Shown: piece by piece, positions 1 to 7,722 of the stretch
Position numbering within the stretch: the first letter of the stretch is position 1
How the letters are laid out: every line of letters starts with the position of its first letter
Assembly (NCBI GenBank): GCA_963678705.1
Contig: OY783208.1
Location: 16,551,782-16,615,781, forward strand
Origin: Panorpa germanica
Taxonomy: Eukaryota > Arthropoda > Insecta > Mecoptera > Panorpidae
Direction: 5' to 3'
DNA: 64,000 nt
The notes under the pieces: generated by a model
What the model was told of the DNA's origin: nothing
Seen by the model: only the letters and a program-made list of their open reading frames with translations
Database searches by the model: none
Translations under genes and position numbers: made by a program

Positions 1-3
1 AAA

Positions 4-63
4 CTCTAGAGAATTCCAGAACCTTCCAGAAAGTTCTAGAGACACCCAGAAAATTCTAGAAAA
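4..63 (+). promoter_or_regulatory. Heat-shock-element-like array in the retrotransposon leader (copy 1)
   Basis: Twelve consecutive 5-bp blocks follow the HSE rule of alternating nGAAn and nTTCn units. In order, the first three bases of the blocks are CTC, GAG, TTC, GAA, TTC, GAA, TTC, GAG, ACC, GAA, TTC, GAA. Five in a row (14-38) are perfect. This is the known recognition pattern of trimeric heat-shock factor. It lies between the LTR and gag. Function is inferred. The palindromic units could instead act in the RNA, for example in dimerisation or packaging. Confidence 0.55.
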
Positions 64-101
64 TAATTTTATAACCATTTACAACACAATACGCAACAAA
101 A

Positions 102-1322
102 ATGGAGGAAATATTAAAAGAGCTTAGAGAGATAAGAGAAGTACAAAAAGTTGATTTTAGAGAGATGAAAGAAGAGATGTTCGAAATAATACAAAAACAA
201 ACAGAAAAGTCTAAAGAAGAGATGCTCGAGAAAATTCAAGAGCAGGCCGAAAACACTAAAGAAGACATATGCGAGAAGTTTAATGCGTTCCAAGTACAGT
301 TGCAAGCTGTAGAAGAAGCTTGCAAAGGATCCAGAAAGGAATTAGAAACGCGGATAAATGAAATAGAAGATAGTGTGACACAAAGTCTCCAATCGGTTAC
401 AACACGTCAAGAATTGGCAGAGACAAAAATAATAGAAATAGAAGAACGCGTGGAACTCATCAAAAAAAATGGAAAGCAACTAGAAGGTGCACAGCTTGCA
501 CAACCGGCAGAGAGGATGCAAGTTCTAGAAAACTCTCAAGGTTGCGTCAACTCTACGTTTGCGAAAAGCAGCACTATTAAGCCATCTCCCTACGATGGAA
601 CAATCTCTTGGCAGGAATATGAGGTGCAATTCACAGCCATAGCGGAGTTCAATGGCTGGAGTGACAGGGATTGTGCAGGCCAGTTAGCGGCCATGTTACG
701 GGGCTCGGCTCTAATCGCTTTCCAAAATATGAACCCGGACGAGCGGCGAAGCTATACGGCTCTTAAAGCAATGCTAAGCCAGCGGTATGGGGAAGAAAAT
801 CTCGCACCTCTGTACTGGACGCAGCTGGTGAACCGGAGACAAGCTGCAGGAGAAAGGCTGGCAGACCTGGCGACAGATATCGAGCGATTAGTAAACCGTG
901 CTGCAGGCAGAGCCCCCAGAGAAACATTAGGAAATTGGGAGGTACAATACTTCGCTAACGCTGTACGGGAGCGCAGAATAAAGGAGGCCATTTTATTGGC
1001 TAAGCCGAAGAACATAAACGAGGCCCTGGCCGCTGCGCTTCAAATGGAAACCGTCAGCCATATTCCCGATGTGAGCCGTATAAGGAGCGCCACTATATCT
1101 CCCTCTCATACCACCCCTGCTATGGACGAGGTGTTTCGGCGATTGGCGGACCTCGAGGATCGAAATAGGAACCGTTATAATCCAGGAATTTCAAGAGGTC
1201 GGCAATGGACTTCCTACAGGGGAAGAAACCCAACGGTGAATAATACAAGCTCGGAAAGAAGACCCTCCACATCGGCTGCCAATGCGGATCGGCAGTCGGG
1301 AAACGAGTCGCAGGCAGTTTAA
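102..1322 (+). CDS. gag: Gag protein of gypsy element, copy 1
   Basis: A 406-aa structural protein expected to form the cytoplasmic virus-like particle. The ATG at 102 is in good context (acaaaaATGG). Residues 1-150 are highly charged and heptad-rich, predicting a long coiled coil. Residues about 160-320 contain a retrotransposon-gag-type helical region (motif around SWQEYEVQF, then LKAMLSQRYG). The C-terminus is basic and rich in Arg, Asn and Ser (SRGRQWTSYRGRN). No CCHC zinc knuckle is present, so RNA binding probably rests on the basic tail. Gag ends at TAA 1320-1322. Its last codons overlap the -1 frame of pol, and the stop lies inside the predicted frameshift pseudoknot. Confidence 0.9.
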   Translation: MEEILKELREIREVQKVDFREMKEEMFEIIQKQTEKSKEEMLEKIQEQAENTKEDICEKFNAFQVQLQAVEEACKGSRKELETRINEIEDSVTQSLQSVTTRQELAETKIIEIEERVELIKKNGKQLEGAQLAQPAERMQVLENSQGCVNSTFAKSSTIKPSPYDGTISWQEYEVQFTAIAEFNGWSDRDCAGQLAAMLRGSALIAFQNMNPDERRSYTALKAMLSQRYGEENLAPLYWTQLVNRRQAAGERLADLATDIERLVNRAAGRAPRETLGNWEVQYFANAVRERRIKEAILLAKPKNINEALAAALQMETVSHIPDVSRIRSATISPSHTTPAMDEVFRRLADLEDRNRNRYNPGISRGRQWTSYRGRNPTVNNTSSERRPSTSAANADRQSGNESQAV

Positions 1323-1361
1323 CGGGGACAACTCTGCCTGCTGTTCCGATTAAGAGTCCCC
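1298..1361 (+). promoter_or_regulatory. -1 ribosomal frameshift signal between gag and pol (copy 1)
   Basis: The heptamer GGGAAAC (1298-1304) sits in the gag frame as tcG GGA AAC, exactly the X XXY YYZ layout. After a 5-nt spacer (1305-1309), GCAGGCAG (1310-1317) pairs perfectly with CTGCCTGC (1334-1341). The loop contains GGGGAC (1324-1329), which pairs with GTCCCC (1356-1361), giving an H-type pseudoknot. Loop lengths are 6, 4 and 14 nt. The pol frame is open across the whole region, and the gag stop lies in loop 1. GGGAAAC is a known retroviral slip site. The pairing is read directly; frameshifting itself is inferred. Confidence 0.85.
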
Positions 1362-4300
1362 ACATTACAGCAGTCGGAACAATAAGAGGAGTAAATAGGG
1401 GACCAATTGTGATAGGATATATGGAAAACCGACCCTGCAAATTTTTGATTGATACTGGTGCTACGCAATCACTAGTAGGATTGGAATTCATTAGACGACA
1501 AAAATTTACGAAGCAGATCATTGCACCAGCAGCACCCATTGTATTGCGAGCAATTACTGGAGATACGGCACCCGTTTCCGGAAAAATTAAATTAAAGATC
1601 AGGTTAGGCCACATGATCCGTGACTTTATATTCCTTGTAGCACCAATAGAGGAAGAATGTGTTCTGGGTTACGATTGGATGTCCTTAATAAACTGTACAA
1701 TTTGTCCAAGAGCTAAAATTATACAGATAGGAAGAGACCGGCTTGAGCTGCTAAAAGATGACACTGAAGGAACTCTAAATATCAGAACGAGTATTACAAA
1801 AAACATACAACCCTCAGATGATAAAAAAGTGACCCTTCCAGACCACCTACAGGACGTCTATGAAAAGTCGAATAAAAAGTTAACTCTTGAAGAATCTCAT
1901 GACCTGAAGATGGTACTACAAGACAACCAGGACATTTTTTCATCGGGAATAGAAGACGTGGGACACACGACATTAGTGCAACACCCAATAAAGATAGGAG
2001 ACGCTAGACCAATTAAACAACCTGCACGAAGACTGCCATGGGGACAAGAAGAGGAAGTTGACGCCATGGTGGATCAAATGCTGCGAGACGGAATAATAGA
2101 ACCCTCAACAAGTCCGTGGGCATCACCGATAGTACTAGTAAAGAAAAAAGACGGAACGAAGCGATTCTGCGTAGACTACAGGAGATTAAATGATGTCACG
2201 CTAAAGGATGCATACCCGTTGCCTCGTATCGATAGCCTTTTTAGCGTATTAAATGGGTCTAATTACTTCTCCACGCTTGATCTCCGGAGCGGATATTGGC
2301 AAGTGGAAGTAAAACAAGAAGATAGGGAGAAAACAGCGTTCACGACCGGGAAAGGTCTATGGCAGTTTCGAGTAATGCCTTTTGGTCTATGTAATGCCCC
2401 CGCAACATTTGAACGATTAATGGATAGCGTCTTAAAAGACTTACCTCCGGGAACATGCCTCGTGTATCTGGACGACATAGTGGTGCTTGGCAAAGATGCT
2501 AGAAGCCAAATAGATAATTTGAAAATTGTATTTCAACGATTACGAACAGCAAACCTTAAATTAAACCCAAAGAAATGCAACCTTTGTGCCGAGCAAATAA
2601 GATATCTGGGACATGTCGTCACTAGAAATGGAGTATCTACGGACCCGGAAAAAGTGAAAGCTATACAAACCTGGCCGACACCCACCAACCTGTCGGAAGT
2701 GCGGAGTTTCCTTGGGTTATGTGCTTATTACAGAAAATTTGTTTCAAACTTTGCGAAGATTGCGAAACCGCTATATGAACTTACAGAGAAACCAACTACG
2801 AAGAGGCGACCCATTGTGTGGACACCATCATGTGAAGACTCGTTCAACCAACTAAAGGGAAAGCTTACAAATGCACCGATTCTTGCTTTTCCCCAACGTG
2901 TAGGTGAATTTATATTGGATACGGACGCATCGCATACCGGAATGGGAGCAGTACTTTCACAAGTACAACAAGGCGAAGAACGCGTACTAGAATACTTCAG
3001 TAGGGTATTCTCGAAGGCCGAACAGAATTACTGTGTTACGAGAAAGGAACTTCTGGCAGTCGTTAAAGCTCTAAAACAGTGTAGACACTATTTGTGGGGC
3101 CAGCCATTTCAAATTCGGACCGACCACGCGTCGTTAACTTGGTTAACAAATTTTAAGGAGCCTGAGGGACAACTGGCACGTTGGCTACAACAAATAAGCG
3201 AATACCAGTATAAAATCGAGTATCGGCCAGGACGTCAACACGCGAATGCAGATGCATTGTCTAGAAGACCGTGTGCAACCAATGGATGTGACCACTGTGA
3301 ACGAAAGGAGGCTAAACAGGAGCCCGAATGCGTACCCGATGAGGCAATACTTATACGACATACTCAAGTCTATTTACAAAACGGTCGATTACCTCTTAAC
3401 TATGATGATGCCGAAAAATGGGATCCCGACACATTAGTAAAAGCAGAAAACAAAATGAGCATGGAATACATCAGAGATGACCTATTCCTAGCACCCTCCG
3501 AATACGCGTTAGCCCATTGTGTCGCCGAAGACCTGCACATGAGTAAGGGCATTGCAGTAACATTTAAGGAGAAATTCGGAGATCTGAGAAAGCTTCGAGA
3601 ACAACAGAGAAAGGTAGGAGAAGTTGCAGTTCTAGAAAAGGATGGAAGATTTATTTATTACCTGATTACAAAACGGAGGAGTTCCGGAAAACCAACGTAT
3701 CATGATTTATGGAAATCATTGGTATCACTACGAGAACACATCCTGCAGCAACAAGTAAAGAAGTTAGCCATTCCGCAAATAGGGTGCGGACACGATCATT
3801 TGACGTGGGCACATGTAGAACGTCTGCTGAAATACGTGTTCTACGATTTGGAGCTCAACATTCAGGTTTATATACCAGAACCAGTAGTAACCGTTCCCAT
3901 AAGATACTTGACGCGGGCGAAGGCTAAAACCGAAGAAACGCAAGTAACAGAGAATAATGATTCGCCTCCACCTGCAGATAGCTCGATTCAAACGACTGAT
4001 CAAGCAGAAGATGAACTGGGTGACATCGTAGGTGAAGCACAGAAAGAAGATGAAGATCTGGCACTCATTGCGGCATGGAAAAAGACAGGAATTAGGCCTC
4101 CATGGCCAGAGGTATCAGCCTATAGTCCTCGCGTAAAAGAATATTGGTCTATGTGGAACTGTTTAGAACTTCACGATGGAAGGCTATATCGATTGTGGCA
4201 TTTTGTAGACAACAGGCCACCCATTCGACAACTGATAGTACCTAATAAACTAGTCCCGGATATATTGAAACAGGTACACGATAGTTTCTCAGGTGGACAT

Positions 4301-5347
4301 TTCGGGGTGTATAAAACACTAGAGAAGATACGGCAAAGGTGGTACTGGCCCCGTTGCGGAGCCTCAGTAAATCGTTGGTGTCGAAATTGTGACACTTGTA
4401 CGGCCAGTAAAGGACCCCGACAGAGAAATCAAGGACCTATGCATACCTACACAGTGGGAGCACCGTTCGAAAGAGTTGGAATGGACATTTTAGGACCACT
4501 GCCACGGAGCCGAAACGGCAATAAGTATGTGTTGATCGTGGTGGATTACTTTACCAAATGGCCTGAAATACTTCCTATTCCGAATCAAGAAGCGATTACA
4601 GTTGCAAAAGTCTTTGTGCAAGAAGTAGTATCGCGTTATGGAGTTCCCCAAGAGCTACATTCGGATCAAGGAAGAAATTTTGAAGCCGCCGTATTCCAAC
4701 AGATTTCGAAACTTCTAGGCATGCATAAAACCCGAACTACACCATTACATCCGCAGTCGAACGGCATGGTTGAAAGACTAAATCGGACGATAGAGGAATA
4801 CCTGACGAAATTTGTCCATACTAACCAAGACAATTGGGACGAGTTGATACCTCTGTTTCTACTGGCATATCGGTCAGCGGTGCACGAAGCAACACGGCAG
4901 ACTCCAGCCGCTATGCTAATGGGACGTGAACTCAGGTTACCCTGTGACCTGATGTACGGACCTCCTCCCGAGAGAAAGATTGGCAACGAAGAATACTGCG
5001 AAACCATAGCGCAAGAATTAGAAGAAATCCACAAATTCGCGAGAGAACGCCTTCAGTTAGCGACGGATCGCTCGAAAACGCGTTATGATTGTGGAAAACA
5101 AAGTCAGCGCTTTTCCAGAGGTGATGCGGTATGGCTCTACTACCCTAAGAAGAAGATAGGACGAAGCCCTAAGCTACAAGCCAAATGGGAAGGACCGTAT
5201 TTAATATCGGCGGCCATTTCGGACGTGATCTACAAAGTGCAGAGATCAGCCCGAGGAAAATGCATGATTGTTCACCGAGACCGACTCGCAAAGTACGAGG
5301 GTGAAAATGCTCCAGGTTGGGAATTAACTGAGTCAGCCGCCCGATAA
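1304..5347 (+). CDS. pol: Pol polyprotein with embedded macrodomain, copy 1
   Basis: Made as Gag-Pol by -1 frameshifting; there is no ATG at the start of the frame. Residues are numbered from the codon at 1409. Protease: DTG at 15-17. Reverse transcriptase: first Asp 291 (STLDLRSG), YLDD at 353-356. RNase H: Asp 506 in LDTDAS, ending near NADALSR (about 618). A TARG1-like macrodomain occupies about 690-823. Integrase: HHCC zinc finger from His957 to the CRNC-DTC cysteines, core D1026, D1086, E1122 with exactly 35 residues between the last two, then a C-terminal GPY-type module. The protein replicates and inserts the element. The roughly 335-residue gap between RNase H and the integrase zinc finger is far longer than in ordinary gypsy elements and is explained by the captured domain. 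Confidence 0.95.
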   Translation, partial: RVAGSLTGTTLPAVPIKSPHITAVGTIRGVNRGPIVIGYMENRPCKFLIDTGATQSLVGLEFIRRQKFTKQIIAPAAPIVLRAITGDTAPVSGKIKLKIRLGHMIRDFIFLVAPIEEECVLGYDWMSLINCTICPRAKIIQIGRDRLELLKDDTEGTLNIRTSITKNIQPSDDKKVTLPDHLQDVYEKSNKKLTLEESHDLKMVLQDNQDIFSSGIEDVGHTTLVQHPIKIGDARPIKQPARRLPWGQEEEVDAMVDQMLRDGIIEPSTSPWASPIVLVKKKDGTKRFCVDYRRLNDVTLKDAYPLPRIDSLFSVLNGSNYFSTLDLRSGYWQVEVKQEDREKTAFTTGKGLWQFRVMPFGLCNAPATFERLMDSVLKDLPPGTCLVYLDDIVVLGKDARSQIDNLKIVFQRLRTANLKLNPKKCNLCAEQIRYLGHVVTRNGVSTDPEKVKAIQTWPTPTNLSEVRSFLGLCAYYRKFVSNFAKIAKPLYELTEKPTTKRRPIVWTPSCEDSFNQLKGKLTNAPILAFPQRVGEFILDTDASHTGMGAVLSQVQQGEERVLEYFSRVFSKAEQNYCVTRKELLAVVKALKQCRHYLWGQPFQIRTDHASLTWLTNFKEPEGQLARWLQQISEYQYKIEYRPGRQHANADALSRRPCATNGCDHCERKEAKQEPECVPDEAILIRHTQVYLQNGRLPLNYDDAEKWDPDTLVKAENKMSMEYIRDDLFLAPSEYALAHCVAEDLHMSKGIAVTFKEKFGDLRKLREQQRKVGEVAVLEKDGRFIYYLITKRRSSGKPTYHDLWKSLVSLREHILQQQVKKLAIPQIGCGHDHLTWAHVERLLKYVFYDLELNIQVYIPEPVVTVPIRYLTRAKAKTEETQVTENNDSPPPADSSIQTTDQAEDELGDIVGEAQKEDEDLALIAAWKKTGIRPPWPEVSAYSPRVKEYWSMWNCLELHDGRLYRLWHFVDNRPPIRQLIVPNKLVPDILKQVHDSFSGGHFGVYKTLEKIRQRWYWPRCGASVNRWCRNCDTCTASKGPRQRNQGPMHTYTVGAPFERVGMDILGPLPRSRNGNKYVLIVVDYFTKWPEILPIPNQEAITVAKVFVQEVVSRYGVPQELHSDQGRNFEAAVFQQISKLLGMHKTRTTPLHPQSNGMVERLNRTIEEYLTKFVHTNQDNWDELIPLFLLAYRSAVHEATRQTPAAMLMGRELRLPCDLMYGPPPERKIGNEEYCETIAQELEEIHKFARERLQLATDRSKTRYDCGKQSQRFSRGDAVWLYYPKKKIGRSPKLQAKWEGPYLISAAISDVIYKVQRSARGKCMIVHRDRLAKYEGENAPGWELTESAAR
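3470..3880 (+). other. TARG1/OARD1-like macrodomain inside pol (copy 1)
   Basis: This in-frame segment of pol (residues about 690-823) matches the TARG1 (OARD1) ADP-ribosylhydrolase fold from end to end. Recognisable blocks are LAHCVAEDLHMSKGIA, VAVLEKDGRFIYYLITK, KPTYHDLWKSL and PQIGCGHDHLTW. TARG1 removes ADP-ribose from acidic residues using Lys84 and Asp125. The equivalents here are Lys755 (codon 3671, in LITK) and Asp796 (codon 3794, in GCGHD), also 41 residues apart. Activity is therefore plausible. It lies between RNase H and integrase and has no start or stop of its own. The family assignment is from recalled family motifs, not a search. Confidence 0.88.
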
Positions 5348-5376
5348 AAATTATAAGCTCTCGGGACGAGCGCTTT

Positions 5377-5390
5377 AAAGAGGGGGAAAG
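5377..5390 (+). other. Polypurine tract
   Basis: The run AAAGAGGGGGAAAG directly abuts the first base of the LTR (5391). This is the expected primer site for plus-strand DNA synthesis. The same tract precedes the second and third LTRs (11738-11751 and 18099-18112). Confidence 0.85.
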
Positions 5391-6179
5391 TGTTACGGAT
5401 TTGCGGGCGTCTGAAGAGATAAAAATTATAGTTATAAAATAATAGCTGGAATTAGCAGAAAAGGTTGCGCATCCCTGTAGAAGTATCTAGACATTTCGAT
5501 AACGAAATTGTTTACTCGTGGCTTAAGTGGAAATGCGTGTTCTTGGACATAACAAAAACAACTGCATTCCGCGTATATTTGTTATTGTTTACATATGAAC
5601 GCTCGAGAGGCAGATGTTGCGCGTATAAAAATAGTCGGCAGGCCACCTATACGCGTGTGTGTTCCGGGAAATGGAAATAAACAACCGCATACCAGGCACT
5701 TTTGTTATTGTTTACATGTGAGCACTCGGAAGCCAGATGCTACACATATGGTGTGGAACGTTATCGGAATATTCTGGGAGGTAAAAGGTGTCGTGATCAG
5801 GGGAAGTCTGCTGCGTAGACCGCTAATATAAAAGGAGCAAATCATCGCGTCGGAAGACAGTCCGCGAGTAAGAGTCAGTCAGCGATAGTCAGAGAGTTAA
5901 TTGTAAACAGTTGTTGTAAAGTAGTTGTAATTGTTTTGTGTTAATAAATAAAGTTTGTAAAAGAGTAAGTCCTTCTTATTATTTTAATTGTGGCTATTTC
6001 TTAATTTAATAAGTTACAGCGCGACTAATAGTAAAGAATTGCATCCGCACGGCAATCAACTAAAAGAACCCACAGTCGCAGGCGTAATACGGCGTATATG
6101 TAGAAGAAGTTAAAGAGAATTGCTGCTACGAGTACACAGGCTAGTCGTCTCCGTCGTCACGCCGGGTAAAATTGTAACA
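5391..6179 (+). repeat. Gypsy LTR 1
   Basis: A 789-bp LTR with TGTTAC...GTAACA termini. It holds a TATA box (TATAAAA, 5827-5833), a second TATAAAA at 5624-5630 and AATAAA signals at 5943-5952, so it carries the promoter and poly(A) site. An imperfect direct repeat of about 123-bp period (GTTATTGTTTACAT at 5581-5594 and 5704-5717, with similar flanks) looks like a duplicated enhancer-type block. It differs from LTR 2 at a single site I can see (A at 6049, T at 12410). Confidence 0.93.
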
Positions 6180-6181
6180 TT

Positions 6182-6199
6182 TGGTGTCAGAAGTGGGAT
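6182..6199 (+). other. Primer binding site, complementary to tRNA-Leu
   Basis: TGGTGTCAGAAGTGGGAT starts 2 nt after the LTR. It is complementary to the 3' end of an animal tRNA-Leu (the ...CCCACTTCTGACA-CCA type, CAA anticodon family). The same site follows LTR 2 at 12543-12560. LTR 3 ends in flanking DNA with no PBS. Confidence 0.8.
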
Positions 6200-6257
6200 A
6201 GCTACAGTTACGACCGCTGCCGAGAGAATTCCAAGAAGAAAACAGGAGAGTCTGAAA

Positions 6258-6424
6258 CTACGTTTCCAAAGAGACTTCCAGAAACTTCTAGTCGGGATTT
6301 GCAGCCAGAAGGATTTTCAGAAGAGGAAGGTTCGAGAAAAACGGTAATAATAATTTCAAAGAAACTCTAGAGAATTCCAGAACCTTCCAGAAAGTTCTAG
6401 AGACACCCAGAAAATTCTAGAAAA
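6258..6424 (+). promoter_or_regulatory. Heat-shock-element-like clusters in leader (copy 2, full leader)
   Basis: The full leader is visible here and holds three clusters of phased TTC/GAA units. These are 6271-6290 (gagac-TTCca-GAAac-TTCta), 6326-6340 (GAAgg-TTCga-GAAaa) and the long 12-block array 6365-6424 described at 4-63. Clusters this dense are unlikely by chance even in purine-rich DNA. Binding by heat-shock factor is an inference. Confidence 0.5.
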
Positions 6425-6462
6425 TAATTTTATAACCATTTACAACACAATACGCAACAAAA

Positions 6463-7683
6463 ATGGAGGAAATATTAAAAGAGCTTAGAGAGATAAGAGA
6501 AGTACAAAAAGTTGATTTTAGAGAGATGAAAGAAGAGATGTTCGAAATAATACAAAAACAAACAGAAAAGTCTAAAGAAGAGATGCTCGAGAAAATTCAA
6601 GAGCAGGCCGAAAACACTAAAGAAGACATATGCGAGAAGTTTAATGCGTTCCAAGTACAGTTGCAAGCTGTAGAAGAAGCTTGCAAAGGATCCAGAAAGG
6701 AATTAGAAACGCGGATAAATGAAATAGAAGATAGTGTGACACAAAGTCTCCAATCGGTTACAACACGTCAAGAATTGGCAGAGACAAAAATAATAGAAAT
6801 AGAAGAACGCGTGGAACTCATCAAAAAAAATGGAAAGCAACTAGAAGGTGCACAGCTTGCACAACCGGCAGAGAGGATGCAAGTTCTAGAAAACTCTCAA
6901 GGTTGCGTCAACTCTACGTTTGCGAAAAGCAGCACTATTAAGCCATCTCCCTACGATGGAACAATCTCTTGGCAGGAATATGAGGTGCAATTCACAGCCA
7001 TAGCGGAGTTCAATGGCTGGAGTGACAGGGATTGTGCAGGCCAGTTAGCGGCCATGTTACGGGGCTCGGCTCTAATCGCTTTCCAAAATATGAACCCGGA
7101 CGAGCGGCGAAGCTATACGGCTCTTAAAGCAATGCTAAGCCAGCGGTATGGGGAAGAAAATCTCGCACCTCTGTACTGGACGCAGCTGGTGAACCGGAGA
7201 CAAGCTGCAGGAGAAAGGCTGGCAGACCTGGCGACAGATATCGAGCGATTAGTAAACCGTGCTGCAGGCAGAGCCCCCAGAGAAACATTAGGAAATTGGG
7301 AGGTACAATACTTCGCTAACGCTGTACGGGAGCGCAGAATAAAGGAGGCCATTTTATTGGCTAAGCCGAAGAACATAAACGAGGCCCTGGCCGCTGCGCT
7401 TCAAATGGAAACCGTCAGCCATATTCCCGATGTGAGCCGTATAAGGAGCGCCACTATATCTCCCTCTCATACCACCCCTGCTATGGACGAGGTGTTTCGG
7501 CGATTGGCGGACCTCGAGGATCGAAATAGGAACCGTTATAATCCAGGAATTTCAAGAGGTCGGCAATGGACTTCCTACAGGGGAAGAAACCCAACGGTGA
7601 ATAATACAAGCTCGGAAAGAAGACCCTCCACATCGGCTGCCAATGCGGATCGGCAGTCGGGAAACGAGTCGCAGGCAGTTTAA
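6463..7683 (+). CDS. gag: Gag protein of gypsy element, copy 2
   Basis: 406 aa, identical in protein sequence to the first copy (102-1322). It has the same N-terminal coiled coil, retrotransposon-gag core, Arg-rich tail and lack of a zinc knuckle. Its complete leader (6180-6462) with PBS and HSE-like arrays is present upstream. The intact frame and full LTRs on both sides make this copy potentially autonomous. Confidence 0.9.
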   Translation: MEEILKELREIREVQKVDFREMKEEMFEIIQKQTEKSKEEMLEKIQEQAENTKEDICEKFNAFQVQLQAVEEACKGSRKELETRINEIEDSVTQSLQSVTTRQELAETKIIEIEERVELIKKNGKQLEGAQLAQPAERMQVLENSQGCVNSTFAKSSTIKPSPYDGTISWQEYEVQFTAIAEFNGWSDRDCAGQLAAMLRGSALIAFQNMNPDERRSYTALKAMLSQRYGEENLAPLYWTQLVNRRQAAGERLADLATDIERLVNRAAGRAPRETLGNWEVQYFANAVRERRIKEAILLAKPKNINEALAAALQMETVSHIPDVSRIRSATISPSHTTPAMDEVFRRLADLEDRNRNRYNPGISRGRQWTSYRGRNPTVNNTSSERRPSTSAANADRQSGNESQAV

Positions 7684-7722
7684 CGGGGACAACTCTGCCT
7701 GCTGTTCCGATTAAGAGTCCCC
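7659..7722 (+). promoter_or_regulatory. -1 frameshift signal (copy 2)
   Basis: The heptamer (7659-7665), the 8-bp stem and the 6-bp pseudoknot stem are identical to copy 1, at +6361. Confidence 0.85.

Noticed and set aside
114..305. Minus-strand ORFs across the gypsy copies (114-305, 1120-1614, 4666-5034 and repeats)
   Set aside because: They shadow gag and pol codons and show no motif of their own.
3470..3880. Macrodomain as a separate host gene interrupted by the retrotransposon
   Set aside because: It is in frame with RNase H and integrase, has no splice sites or own start, and is present identically in three copies.
5348..6179. An env gene after pol
   Set aside because: Pol stops 43 bp before the LTR; there is no room for env.
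6120..6347. 75-aa ORF spanning LTR end and leader
   Set aside because: Spans the LTR/PBS boundary, lacks motifs; the leader is regulatory.
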